34,330 nucleotides of DNA, from the NCBI GenBank assembly GCA_023256385.1, contig JAGDXL010000017.1, forward strand, positions 1-34,330. Direction: 5' to 3'. Position numbers and translations under genes: made by a program. Shown piece by piece: positions 1-8,425 of the stretch. The notes under the pieces were generated by a model. The model was not told the DNA's origin, did no database searches, and was given only the letters and a program-made list of their open reading frames with translations. Position 1 is the stretch's first letter. Every line of letters begins with the position of its first letter. Source of the stretch: Nitrososphaerales archaeon. GTDB taxonomy: Archaea; Thermoproteota; Nitrososphaeria; Conexivisphaerales; Conexivisphaeraceae.

Positions 1-199
1 CCTGCCTCTTTCCCTTAACGGGCCTCGTCCTCCACTCGATGGCCGACCAGATGTCCTCGAGCATCCCGTTCAGCACCTCCTTGTAGGCGATGAGGAGGCC
101 CTCGATCTCGTCCCCCACGTCGTGGCTGAGCGAGTAGGTCCTCAGCAGGCCGCGGTCACCTCGCGCCCTCGTGATCGCGATCCTTCGAACCCGACCCAT
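1..199 (-). CDS. tnpB: TnpB (IS607/IS605-type RNA-guided nuclease family), N-terminal part only, continues beyond the left edge
   Basis: Manual minus-strand translation gives MGRVRRIAITRARGDRGLLRTYSLSHDVGDEIEGLLIAYKEVLNGMLEDIWSAIEWRTRPVKGKRQ..., like archaeal TnpB N-termini (LxTYSL...LLxAYxxxLN...IW..IEW). Overlaps the upstream tnpA remnant. Confidence 0.65.
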   Translation of the reverse strand, partial: MGRVRRIAITRARGDRGLLRTYSLSHDVGDEIEGLLIAYKEVLNGMLEDIWSAIEWRTRPVKGKRQ

Positions 200-344
200 C
201 GCCCGATACGAGCTTCCTCCTCCTGCCGCCGTCGCCGACCGTCCCGACAACTCTTATCCTACCATCCTTATCCCATCTCTGAATAGTGCGCGTGGTGACC
301 CCTAGAAGTCCTTTGGCATCCTTGAGGGCGTAGAGCCCACCCAT
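156..344 (-). pseudogene. IS607-type serine recombinase TnpA remnant: MerR-like HTH only, catalytic domain missing
   Basis: 62 aa MGGLYALKDAKGLLGVTTRTIQRWDKDGRIRVVGTVGDGGRRRKL resembles the N-terminal HTH of IS607 TnpA. The ORF stops before any serine recombinase domain and overlaps tnpB. Confidence 0.65.
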
Positions 345-372
345 TTTCCTCGTATTTTATCATGACTAATGT

Positions 373-1620
373 CTATTTAAGCTTATCTATTTTGGAGCTG
401 TTAGCAACGGCGGCGCCCCGTGAAGATGCGCTTGAGTGCTCAGAAATTATACCGGCAAGTATGCGCGTGCCCTCCTCTATCTCCTCATTGGAGGGCGGGC
501 CTAGGCTCAATCTTATGCTGCCAATGTCACCCTCCGGCACGAAGAACCTGCGCGCCGGAACGTAGATGATCCCTCTCCTGATTGCATCTATGAGGTGTTG
601 CTCGGCGTCGAATCCGGTGGCCGACACGAGCTGGAAAAGTCCGCACCCATTAGGTTCCCAGTTCACGTTGGGGGGCATGTTCTCGCTCAGCGAATCCTCG
701 AGGACATGGCGCTTCCTCAGGTAGTGCGCCCTGAGCGCGGAGGCTGTGGAATCCACTAGGCCGTGGCGGAACGACTCCAGCGCTATGTGCTGCGTCAGAG
801 TTGACGTGGTTATGTCGTAGTTCTCCAGCATGGAGACTGCCGATGCCACCTCGGGCGGCGCGGCGATCCAACCTATCCTGAGGCCGGGCGCGAGCACCTT
901 GCTAAGCGTCCCGACGTAGATGACGCGGGATCCGTTGTCCAGCGAGACCAGTGCTGGAGGCTGAGCCTCGGAGAATGCCCTATAGGGCTCGTCCTCTATG
1001 ATCAGCGCGTCATATTTCTCCGCGAGTTCCAGGACCTCGTGACGGTCGTCCTCACTCATCGTTATACCCGTTGGATTATGGCACGTGGGTATCAGGTAGA
1101 TCACGGAGCTGCCCGGGTCTAGGGCCTTCAGTGCCTCCTCCATGCGACCGAGATCCAGTCGGCCGGAGGAGAAAGGTATCCCGTGCACATGGGAACGCAG
1201 CTTGAGCGGCGCTAGCGTCTCGACGAACGTTGGACTCTCGCAGATGACGTGGACGTCACCGCCCCCAAGGAGCTCGGACATCAGCTTGAACGCGTGCTGA
1301 GCGCCGCTCGTGACCGATATCTCATAATTCTTGGGAATCGAGACGCCTTCCCTGGCCATGTAGAGTCTTATCTCCTTCTTCAGGTCATCCAATCCCCCGG
1401 CATCTGGATACACCAAGGACTCGTAACCAAGTGCGCCCAAGACCTCCATCGCTATCTCCGAAAGTTCCTGCACCGGAACTATCTTGGGATCCGGGTTGCC
1501 GCTGGCCATGTTTATCAGCCTAGTATCAGATGTGCGCACCAGCCTATACGCGAGCTCGACTGGAGAACTCTCCAGACGCGAGGCCGCGGCCGATAGATTG
1601 CTCCTCCACCCGGATACCAT
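373..1620 (-). CDS. PLP-dependent class I/II aminotransferase (MocR/2-aminoadipate aminotransferase-like)
   Basis: Motifs NPDPKIVP, YPDAGGLDDLKKEI, SGAQHAFKLMSELL, CHNPTG, EDEPYRAF, GTLSKVLAPGLRIGW. The 441-aa ORF overlaps the tRNA, so the start is likely MVSGWRS at 1620. Confidence 0.88.
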   Translation of the reverse strand: MVSGWRSNLSAAASRLESSPVELAYRLVRTSDTRLINMASGNPDPKIVPVQELSEIAMEVLGALGYESLVYPDAGGLDDLKKEIRLYMAREGVSIPKNYEISVTSGAQHAFKLMSELLGGGDVHVICESPTFVETLAPLKLRSHVHGIPFSSGRLDLGRMEEALKALDPGSSVIYLIPTCHNPTGITMSEDDRHEVLELAEKYDALIIEDEPYRAFSEAQPPALVSLDNGSRVIYVGTLSKVLAPGLRIGWIAAPPEVASAVSMLENYDITTSTLTQHIALESFRHGLVDSTASALRAHYLRKRHVLEDSLSENMPPNVNWEPNGCGLFQLVSATGFDAEQHLIDAIRRGIIYVPARRFFVPEGDIGSIRLSLGPPSNEEIEEGTRILAGIISEHSSASSRGAAVANSSKIDKLK

Positions 1621-1673
1621 TGCCCAATGACCCTTGAGGCGGTTGAAGATAACTGTTCTGCGCCTGCGAGGGA

Positions 1674-1747
1674 TGGGCCCGGTGGGATTTGAACCCACGA
1701 CCTACCGGTTATGAGCCGGCCGCTCCGCCAAGCTGAGCTACGGGCCC
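1674..1747 (-). tRNA. tRNA with CAT anticodon (Met, or Ile2 if C34 is modified)
   Basis: GGGCCCGTAGCTCAGCTTGGCGGAGCGGCCGGCTCATAACCGGTAGGTCGTGGGTTCAAATCCCACCGGGCCCA. Complete cloverleaf, 7-bp acceptor, TTCAAAT T-loop. Confidence 0.93.
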
Positions 1748-1943
1748 CTTGGGTCCGTTGATGGTTTCCTTTAAAAAGTTAGCTCAGAGCGTTCCGATGC
1801 GATCACGAGATCGAGATTACTACTTTGAAGTAGTTACGCGAGGCGCCAGCTCCGGCTAACGCTAAGCACCCGCGCCGAGAGCCCGGATCTAGGATGGGGC
1901 ATTGGGCATTTGCTCGGGTACCCCGCCACGCGCGTCAGAACGC

Positions 1944-1951
1944 TTATAAAA
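1944..1951 (+). promoter_or_regulatory. TATA box for the tRNA-Asn gene
   Basis: TTATAAAA about 25 nt upstream of the tRNA 5' end at 1973. Confidence 0.6.
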
Positions 1952-1972
1952 AGCCGGGCGCTCACTGGAGGC

Positions 1973-2057
1973 GCCGCCGTAGCTCAGTCGGTAGAGCGGC
2001 TGGCTGTTAAGGCCGGCAGAGACCAGTAGGTCGCCCGTTCGAGTCGGGCCGGCGGCG
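1973..2057 (+). tRNA. tRNA-Asn (GTT) with a 12-nt canonical-position intron (about 2010-2021)
   Basis: GCCGCCG/CGGCGGC acceptor; GCTGG/CCAGT anticodon stem closes only if AGGCCGGCAGAG is removed between positions 37 and 38; GCCCG TTCGAGT CGGGC T-arm; G73 discriminator. Confidence 0.92.
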
Positions 2058-2099
2058 CCTCAACGCGACTGACATCCAGGGCATCCTATGCGCTTGCGC

Positions 2100-3179
2100 T
2101 TATCTGCCCAGCTTATCGGGGAGATATTTATCAACTATATATGTAAGGCCATACTTGGCAAATGCCTCCTGCTCCGACTTCCTGCGGTGTTTAAGGAATG
2201 CATCTATCTGGGAGCTCCACGGATCGCCGGAATATCTGGGATCGCTCGAGAGTTCGCGGAGCCTCTTTATGTCAACGTCAGTCAGCTTATCGAAGGGCAG
2301 TTTGTACTTTGTTATGTCGGTGGCCCAGACTCCTATCCACGACGCGTCGGGAACGTTGAGTTGGGTTAGGTGCGCCGCGTTGGCTGATCCAGATATTATC
2401 ACCATGGCTATGTGCATTCCCCACGGATCACCATCTGTCAGGACGTAGACCGGTAGATTGAGCTCGTTCCGGAGGCGCCTGAGGAGGTACCTGGTTGCCC
2501 TGGGCGCTTGGCCAGCGGTGTTTATGAGGATCGCCTTGAAGCGATCATGTACCTTCTCCTCTATGAACCTCGTGAAGAGGCCTCCTTTCTCTATGGCTAT
2601 CACCATCTCAGCGTCGGTCTCAACGAAGTCCGCGGTGGTGAGGGCCGGACCTATCATCACGCCGTCCGGGTGTGACGTGAGATCCAGTTTCCTGCCCTCG
2701 TATCCCGGTATGTTGTATTCTATGGTGAGCCTGCCGAATATCGAGCTCCTCTCCTCCGGGTACACGTTGAACTCCTCCCTCGCCATGCCCAGGAGCGCCT
2801 CGAGCTCGGTGATCCTCTCGTCTGATTCATCCTGATCCTCGAACTCCACGTTGTATGCCTGTGCCGAGTAGAAGACGTCCCTGAGCGTGGAGGTCTTGTG
2901 GGAGGAGCTCAACAGCTTGGAGAAGTACGCCAGCCACATCAGCTGAGCGAACGCCCTCAGGTGCTTCACGTTCTTCGTGGTCCTCACGAACCTCTTCGGT
3001 CCCAGTATGTACTGGCCGAGCTTCTCGTCGTATATTATGTTGCCAACGCTCCTGTCCGGTATCCTGACTATGGGATACTCACCGCGCTCTATCTGTTCGT
3101 AGACGAGCTCGCCCAGCTTCCTGAGCCTAGCGATCGCTGCCCTGTTGCCTGCACCGCTAGCCCTGCTGCGCCTCTTCAA
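2100..3179 (-). CDS. top6A: DNA topoisomerase VI subunit A (Spo11-like)
   Basis: 359 aa. STLRDVFYSAQ around the catalytic Tyr; Toprim-type IAIEKGGLFTRF and VLTDGDPWGMHI; downstream of top6B. Confidence 0.96.
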   Translation of the reverse strand: MKRRSRASGAGNRAAIARLRKLGELVYEQIERGEYPIVRIPDRSVGNIIYDEKLGQYILGPKRFVRTTKNVKHLRAFAQLMWLAYFSKLLSSSHKTSTLRDVFYSAQAYNVEFEDQDESDERITELEALLGMAREEFNVYPEERSSIFGRLTIEYNIPGYEGRKLDLTSHPDGVMIGPALTTADFVETDAEMVIAIEKGGLFTRFIEEKVHDRFKAILINTAGQAPRATRYLLRRLRNELNLPVYVLTDGDPWGMHIAMVIISGSANAAHLTQLNVPDASWIGVWATDITKYKLPFDKLTDVDIKRLRELSSDPRYSGDPWSSQIDAFLKHRRKSEQEAFAKYGLTYIVDKYLPDKLGR

Positions 3180-4692
3180 TGTCCTGCTCCATTCCCTTAG
3201 GTATTAATATATCATACTTAGGCATCCGGTCCCGTTCGGCGAGCTCCATCGAGAATTTCGCGATGAGGGACATGTACTTCGAGTATACGTTAGCCCTGCG
3301 CGCCACCCCAACCATGCGCTCCTTCCTGCTCAGGTAGTTCCTGAGCTCCCTGAACGCGTCCCTGAGCGCAAGACGTATCTCCCTCTCCACCTCGGGTCTG
3401 TCCGCTATGTACTCCTTTCCGATCGTTTTGTAGGGTATCCTGGTCGATATCACGTGGACTATGACGCCGACCGGATCCTCCTGTCTGACGCGGTAGGAGC
3501 GCAGGTCCATGGAGTTCAGGACCTTCCAAGTAACATCGCTCGATTCATCGTAGAGCAGCGGTATCCTGTTCGCGAACCTGAAGACGGTGATTCCGGGCTT
3601 CAGTTTGGGACCGCCGTAGGCCACTGCCGCCTCAATTATGAACGGGTGGCCCTCGTAGGCCTGAGGTCTCCTAGCAACGGTCCTGCAGAACTCGGGATTT
3701 AACAGCCGGCGAACTCCTGCCTCCAGCAGCTCATGCCCCAGCGTCGACAGGTAGTTCGCGTCGGGCGGGAGGAAGTTCCCGTAGCTCCTGAGCGCCGCCG
3801 CGAGCCGCGTGAGCTCCGGGTCGCCTAGGGACCTAGGATTCAATGATGAATCCAGGCCGGCGTAGCGGAGGAATACCTCCGCCGTCTTGGGACCGACCCT
3901 CTGGAAGTTCTTGGTCATGAACTTGAGCATGTCGCCGCTCCTCCACTGCCTGATCATCTTCCTCAGAGTCTCTATGTCAACACCCGATGGATGAGGAAGC
4001 GTCTCCCTGGGAGGCTTCGGCATGCGGTCAACGACCCTCTCGAGCCTCATCTGATGCCCCTGTGGATCCCTGAAGGTTATTGAGGCGTACGGGGCAGCCA
4101 TGGCGGTCTGCTCAAGGTAACTCATCACCTTGGATTCGGCCTTCTGATAATCGCCCAGGATGGTTGCCCTCACCAGGGTGCCCCTCCAGCCGTATGCCTT
4201 TCCCTCATATTTCCTGATAATGATTGGACGATTTCTCTCTATATCCACCTTCATCAGGAGGCCATGGTATCGTCTGCCGGTGGTGGAGCTGGCTACGAAC
4301 GACGGTTTCCCGGTGGTGGCTTGGGCGTAGAGCAGCGTCATCGTCGCCCCCATCCCGAATACTCCGCGCGACTGCTTGAGCCGGAACTTGTTACCGTAGA
4401 AGATGCGCCCAAACGCGTCGGGAAGGCTGCCAGCTGGAACGCCCATTCCATTGTCCTGTACCGTGAGCCTGTAGAACCGAGGATCCTCGCGGGGACCGTC
4501 ATCATCGACCTCTATTGATATGAAGAGCTCCGGGAGTATCTCGCCGGACTCGCACGAATCGAGTGAGTTCTCTATCAACTCCTTCAGGGAGAAGTAGAGT
4601 GCCCTGACGGGGTTCGTGAACCCCGCGAGATCCCTGTTCCTGTAGAAGAACTCACTGGGGGAGATCTCGTTGAATCCCATCTCACATGCCAC
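3157..4692 (-). CDS. top6B: DNA topoisomerase VI subunit B (GHKL ATPase)
   Basis: 511 aa. ELIENSLDSCE, VQDNGMGVP, FGRIFYGNKFRLKQSRGVFGMGATM. Overlaps top6A by 23 nt. Confidence 0.96.
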   Translation of the reverse strand: MACEMGFNEISPSEFFYRNRDLAGFTNPVRALYFSLKELIENSLDSCESGEILPELFISIEVDDDGPREDPRFYRLTVQDNGMGVPAGSLPDAFGRIFYGNKFRLKQSRGVFGMGATMTLLYAQATTGKPSFVASSTTGRRYHGLLMKVDIERNRPIIIRKYEGKAYGWRGTLVRATILGDYQKAESKVMSYLEQTAMAAPYASITFRDPQGHQMRLERVVDRMPKPPRETLPHPSGVDIETLRKMIRQWRSGDMLKFMTKNFQRVGPKTAEVFLRYAGLDSSLNPRSLGDPELTRLAAALRSYGNFLPPDANYLSTLGHELLEAGVRRLLNPEFCRTVARRPQAYEGHPFIIEAAVAYGGPKLKPGITVFRFANRIPLLYDESSDVTWKVLNSMDLRSYRVRQEDPVGVIVHVISTRIPYKTIGKEYIADRPEVEREIRLALRDAFRELRNYLSRKERMVGVARRANVYSKYMSLIAKFSMELAERDRMPKYDILIPKGMEQDIEEAQQG

Positions 4693-5302
4693 CTCCTCCA
4701 GGAATCGGCCCGGGACCCCGATCCCGCTCCGGCTCCCCGGGCTTCCTCCAGAGCTTCATCCTCTCCATCCTCATCATCGTCCTCCTCTCCTGGAGCTTCC
4801 CGTACACGACCTTGTGCATGCCACCAGAGGCAAGTTCCCTCACGGCCTCCTCCGCGGCCTTCACCTGATCCACGGTACCTGCTATTGCGACGAAACGGTC
4901 GTAGACCGATATGTAGGCGCCTGTAAGTTCCTCGATCACGCGCCTAGCCTTACCCTCCTCCCCGATTATCCTCCCCTTTATCCTCTTAAGGTCACTCCTC
5001 GAGTGGCCCGCATACTCCCTCAGGTCGACTATCACCAACGTATTGCCGGGCTCCAGCAGCCGAGATGCCCGCTCATAGGAGAAGCCGTGTCCTATAGCGT
5101 CGGCAATCATCCTAGCCGTGGATATATCCGACTCCTCGGGGACGTCGCCGGCGGATATCTCTACGTCGCCGGTCCTGCTGTCAATCCTCAGCTTGACGCC
5201 GCACTCCTGCTCTATCTTGGCCTTCGTGGAGCCATCTCTTCCTATTAATGCACCTATTCTATCCTTGGGGAGCCTGAGTACGATGTTATGTATGGACATC
5301 AC
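4682..5302 (-). CDS. KH-domain RNA-binding protein (archaeal Pno1/Dim2-like)
   Basis: 206 aa with two KH-like units (LPKDRIGALIGRDGSTKAKIE; IKGRIIGEEGKARRVIEELTG) between rio1 and top6B. Confidence 0.9.
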   Translation of the reverse strand: MMSIHNIVLRLPKDRIGALIGRDGSTKAKIEQECGVKLRIDSRTGDVEISAGDVPEESDISTARMIADAIGHGFSYERASRLLEPGNTLVIVDLREYAGHSRSDLKRIKGRIIGEEGKARRVIEELTGAYISVYDRFVAIAGTVDQVKAAEEAVRELASGGMHKVVYGKLQERRTMMRMERMKLWRKPGEPERDRGPGPIPGGGGM

Positions 5303-6081
5303 CCGAGCACCTCCTCCACAACTTCCTCGGGATCCCTCACGGATATTCCGTGCCGCTCAAAGAACTTTGTTATTATTTCGACATCCCGCCTGAGGAATTC
5401 CTCCGCCATCGGGTGCGACACGTCCACCGAGCTTCCGAAGTCGAATAATATCACGTCGCCCCGCCACTTGAAGACGTTGTACTCGGAGAGATCCGCGTGC
5501 ACTATCGAGGCATCCCTCCAGAGCTTTCCTATATCTTCAATTAAGATATTGTAATCGCGTTCATCGACTTCAGACTCGGCCAAGAGCGGAGCAGGCCGGC
5601 CGCCCTCCCCAACGAACTCCATGACTAGTACGTTTCCCCTCACAGCTATGGGCGCAGGAACCTTTACCCCAGCGTCGTGAGCCTGTTTAAGGTTGGCGTA
5701 CTCCTTCCTAGCCCAGACCTCCGCGAGTCCGTGGGGATCGCGCCTGATCGAGGTGAAGCGCGGATCTCCCTCTATGTACATGAGCCTACGCTTGAACTGG
5801 GACGCCACGGTGTAATATATCTTGACTGCAACCGGGGCGCCTGACGGCGTGGACCCCCAGTATACGCGCGCTTCCTTCCCCGATTTCACTGCGCCCTTTA
5901 TCGAGCCGATGTATCCTCCCTTCATTAGGGAGTAGACGAACATCAGGGTCCTTGAATCAAAGACGCCCTCGATTACCTTGTAGTCATCCGCGTCCTTTAC
6001 CTTGATTCTATCCCTGCGCTCGCGCTTCAGGAACTCCCTAGATGCCCTCTCTGAAGCGCGATCCTCCTCGTCCTCGGACAT
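5299..6081 (-). CDS. rio1: RIO1-family serine protein kinase
   Basis: 260 aa. IKGAVKSGKEARVYWG, VAVKIYYT, ASIVHADLSEYNVF, ILFDFGSSVD. Confidence 0.94.
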   Translation of the reverse strand: MSEDEEDRASERASREFLKRERRDRIKVKDADDYKVIEGVFDSRTLMFVYSLMKGGYIGSIKGAVKSGKEARVYWGSTPSGAPVAVKIYYTVASQFKRRLMYIEGDPRFTSIRRDPHGLAEVWARKEYANLKQAHDAGVKVPAPIAVRGNVLVMEFVGEGGRPAPLLAESEVDERDYNILIEDIGKLWRDASIVHADLSEYNVFKWRGDVILFDFGSSVDVSHPMAEEFLRRDVEIITKFFERHGISVRDPEEVVEEVLG

Positions 6082-6083
6082 TC

Positions 6084-6392
6084 CTATACATCCTGGGGAA
6101 GATAACCCTTCTGCCTTAGAAGGTCCGCCTGGGGTATCGTATACCTCCAGAGGACGTCGCAGCGGTCATCCTGGAATTCCCAGGGGGCGATAAGCACGAC
6201 GTCATTCTCCCTGACCCATATGCGCCTCTTGAGCTTTCCCCTTATCCTGCCCACGCGGACCTTGCCGTCGGCGCACTTCACCATTATATGGTCACTGCCC
6301 AGGAGCTTGACCACCCTGCCCAGCATCTCTCCTTGCCCGGGCAGGACCAGTTCCTTAAGCTCCTCCTCACTTATAACCTTGCGTTTGCCCAC
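6084..6392 (-). CDS. Translation initiation factor aIF1A
   Basis: 102 aa OB-fold: VKLLGSDHIMVKCADGKVRVGRIRGKLKRRIWVRENDVVLIAPWEFQDDRCDVLWRYT. TATA (TTTAATAAA) about 25 nt upstream. Confidence 0.95.
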   Translation of the reverse strand: MGKRKVISEEELKELVLPGQGEMLGRVVKLLGSDHIMVKCADGKVRVGRIRGKLKRRIWVRENDVVLIAPWEFQDDRCDVLWRYTIPQADLLRQKGYLPQDV

Positions 6393-6509
6393 ACACAGCG
6401 CAGGGGCGTCCTTTATTAAAAGATTCCTTGTATCTTATAGGGACTCGAGCGCCCGCTGACCATGGGAGGATTCGCGCTCATCTCATTCCCGAAGGTCAAG
6501 CTTTCTTTC

Positions 6510-6818
6510 TCACGGCCCGTAATTACCAGATGTGAACTTGAATATCATGAGGAATGGAACGCCATCTATCGTCCTCACGGCCCCTGGATGGGCAAGGCCC
6601 CTCCTCAACACCTCCCCAACTATAGAGCTGCCCACCAAGTTCACTATCGCTGCCTCCTCGATCAGCGCTATTGCGGACTCGAGCTTCATCGACTCGCCGG
6701 AGAAGTATTCAGGTGTTATGTCGACCGACAGCTCGCCCTCCGAGAGATGCCTGCCGAGTAGCTCCTCGTCGCACACATTGACCATCAGCATATTCTTGTA
6801 GGGAACCTTCCTGACCAC
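6510..6818 (-). CDS. DUF424 family archaeal protein
   Basis: 102 aa. ExLLGRHLSEGELSVDITPEYFSGE...; downstream of aIF2-beta as in other archaea. Confidence 0.75.
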   Translation of the reverse strand: MVRKVPYKNMLMVNVCDEELLGRHLSEGELSVDITPEYFSGESMKLESAIALIEEAAIVNLVGSSIVGEVLRRGLAHPGAVRTIDGVPFLMIFKFTSGNYGP

Positions 6819-6848
6819 GAACCGTCCGGTGGAGGCAGAATCCTGCAG

Positions 6849-7268
6849 CTACTTCACCTCGCGGACAGGGCTCCTAGCTCCACACGCCTCGCAGACGAGG
6901 AACGTTACCTTGCGCTCCTTGACGAGCTTAGTGTCAGGGCTGCCGCACACCGGACATATCACGTATTCCTTGAAATAGCGCTGAATAACTCTCTCTATAG
7001 ACTCGCGGTCCTTCCTACCGAGCAGTATCAGCCTGAACTCCTGATCCAAGTTGGCGGACGTGGCGAGCTCCTTGCCCATGAAGACCGCCATCCTCTGCGG
7101 ATCCCGACCTATCACGTCTGCTATCTGACGGAAGTTCCTTATGATTGTCCTGTTGCCCACCCAAACGATGTCGGGTGACGGTATCTCAAGCCTGCTGACC
7201 CTTCCAGAGCCTTCGCTCCTGAGATTATCCTTTATCCTCTCCAGAAGCGATATGTAGTCGTCCACCAT
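6849..7268 (-). CDS. Translation initiation factor aIF2 beta subunit
   Basis: 139 aa. RTIIRNFRQIADVIGRDPQRMAVFMGKEL..., C-terminal zinc ribbon CPVCGSPDTKL...CEACGA. Confidence 0.95.
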   Translation of the reverse strand: MVDDYISLLERIKDNLRSEGSGRVSRLEIPSPDIVWVGNRTIIRNFRQIADVIGRDPQRMAVFMGKELATSANLDQEFRLILLGRKDRESIERVIQRYFKEYVICPVCGSPDTKLVKERKVTFLVCEACGARSPVREVK

Positions 7269-7327
7269 CCTGAGGTATCCGCAGAGGCAGTATTTAAACG
7301 GCGAGAAACACTGGAGATGTGCTATCT

Positions 7328-8194
7328 CTAGAGCTCGTACAGGTCCAGCGGTATCTCCACTCTGGCCGGGAGCGTCGGCTCCATGTCAAGCGCGGGGACC
7401 GCTCCGCCGGCATGTCCGCTCAGGGCTGTGTATATCGGATCCTCCTGGCGCAGGTCGCGCCTCATCACGATGTAGTTGACCCCCTCGGTGCCGCCGGACA
7501 CAGCGTCTATGCCGACGCCCAGCGCGCTGGCCAGGGTGGTGGCCATCACGAGTTCGGAGACCGATGATGACGGAATCACGGCGACGGATGGTGTACCCTC
7601 CAAGGCACTCACCAGTGCCATATCCTTCGCGTCCTTGAAGCCTCCGACCATAAGTAGATAATTCCCGCCGTCCTCCAGGAGCTCTGAGAGCGGTGGGCGG
7701 TCGGATCTCCTCAGAAAGTCCGAGAGGGCAGCCGACATCCTCCCCATGATGGACTCCTCCAGATCGGTGCCGGACGCATCGTGCAATGATGTACCATCGC
7801 CCAACTCGACGTTGACCAGTATGCCGTCCACGTTGAGCCAGTTAGCCATGAGCCCTACGTTGAACCTGAAGAACTTCTCCAGGCGCTTCTCGTATGGCAG
7901 TGGAGGAATCATGAAGATTGCCGTGTGAGGGCGCGGATTCCACATCTCCATGAACAGGCGGGCCGTCTGGACGCTCCTGTCGGAATAGCCATCCACCAGC
8001 AGGAGGATCCCGCTGCGCCCCGATAGCTTGGAGATCGCCGCACCTATGGAGCCCAGGAGCTCGTCCGCCGGGGCGTTGGGCGCGACGTTCAGCCTGCTGG
8101 TGGCCAGCTCGAATCCAGCGGCGGAGATCCTCCTGACAACGCTCTCCAGCAAGGAGGAAGCACGTACTCCGACCGCGAGAGCGCCGTCCAGCAA
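7328..8194 (-). CDS. Unknown protein, possible divergent tubulin/FtsZ-superfamily member
   Basis: 288 aa. GILLLVDGYSDRSVQTARLF...HTAIFMIPPLPYEKRLEKFFRFNVGLMANWLNVDGILVNV has FtsZ-like layout, but the GGGTGTG loop is absent. Confidence 0.35.
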   Translation of the reverse strand: MLDGALAVGVRASSLLESVVRRISAAGFELATSRLNVAPNAPADELLGSIGAAISKLSGRSGILLLVDGYSDRSVQTARLFMEMWNPRPHTAIFMIPPLPYEKRLEKFFRFNVGLMANWLNVDGILVNVELGDGTSLHDASGTDLEESIMGRMSAALSDFLRRSDRPPLSELLEDGGNYLLMVGGFKDAKDMALVSALEGTPSVAVIPSSSVSELVMATTLASALGVGIDAVSGGTEGVNYIVMRRDLRQEDPIYTALSGHAGGAVPALDMEPTLPARVEIPLDLYEL

Positions 8195-8425
8195 TTCCCT
8201 TCGCGCGTAGTAAGGGTGGACGGCATATTAAATGGTGAAGGTAAACGAGCGATGACGAGTTGAGATCCATCGTTGACAAATTGAACCACATGTCTTGAAA
8301 ATATTATAATAAGCAACGGGAGCAAGCGGACATAATATGTGTAAAGATCCGTTATCTTTCATTTTGATTGATAACTGGTCAGCACATCTGGATAAACGTT
8401 AATATTCCTATCGTCTTCCGACGAA

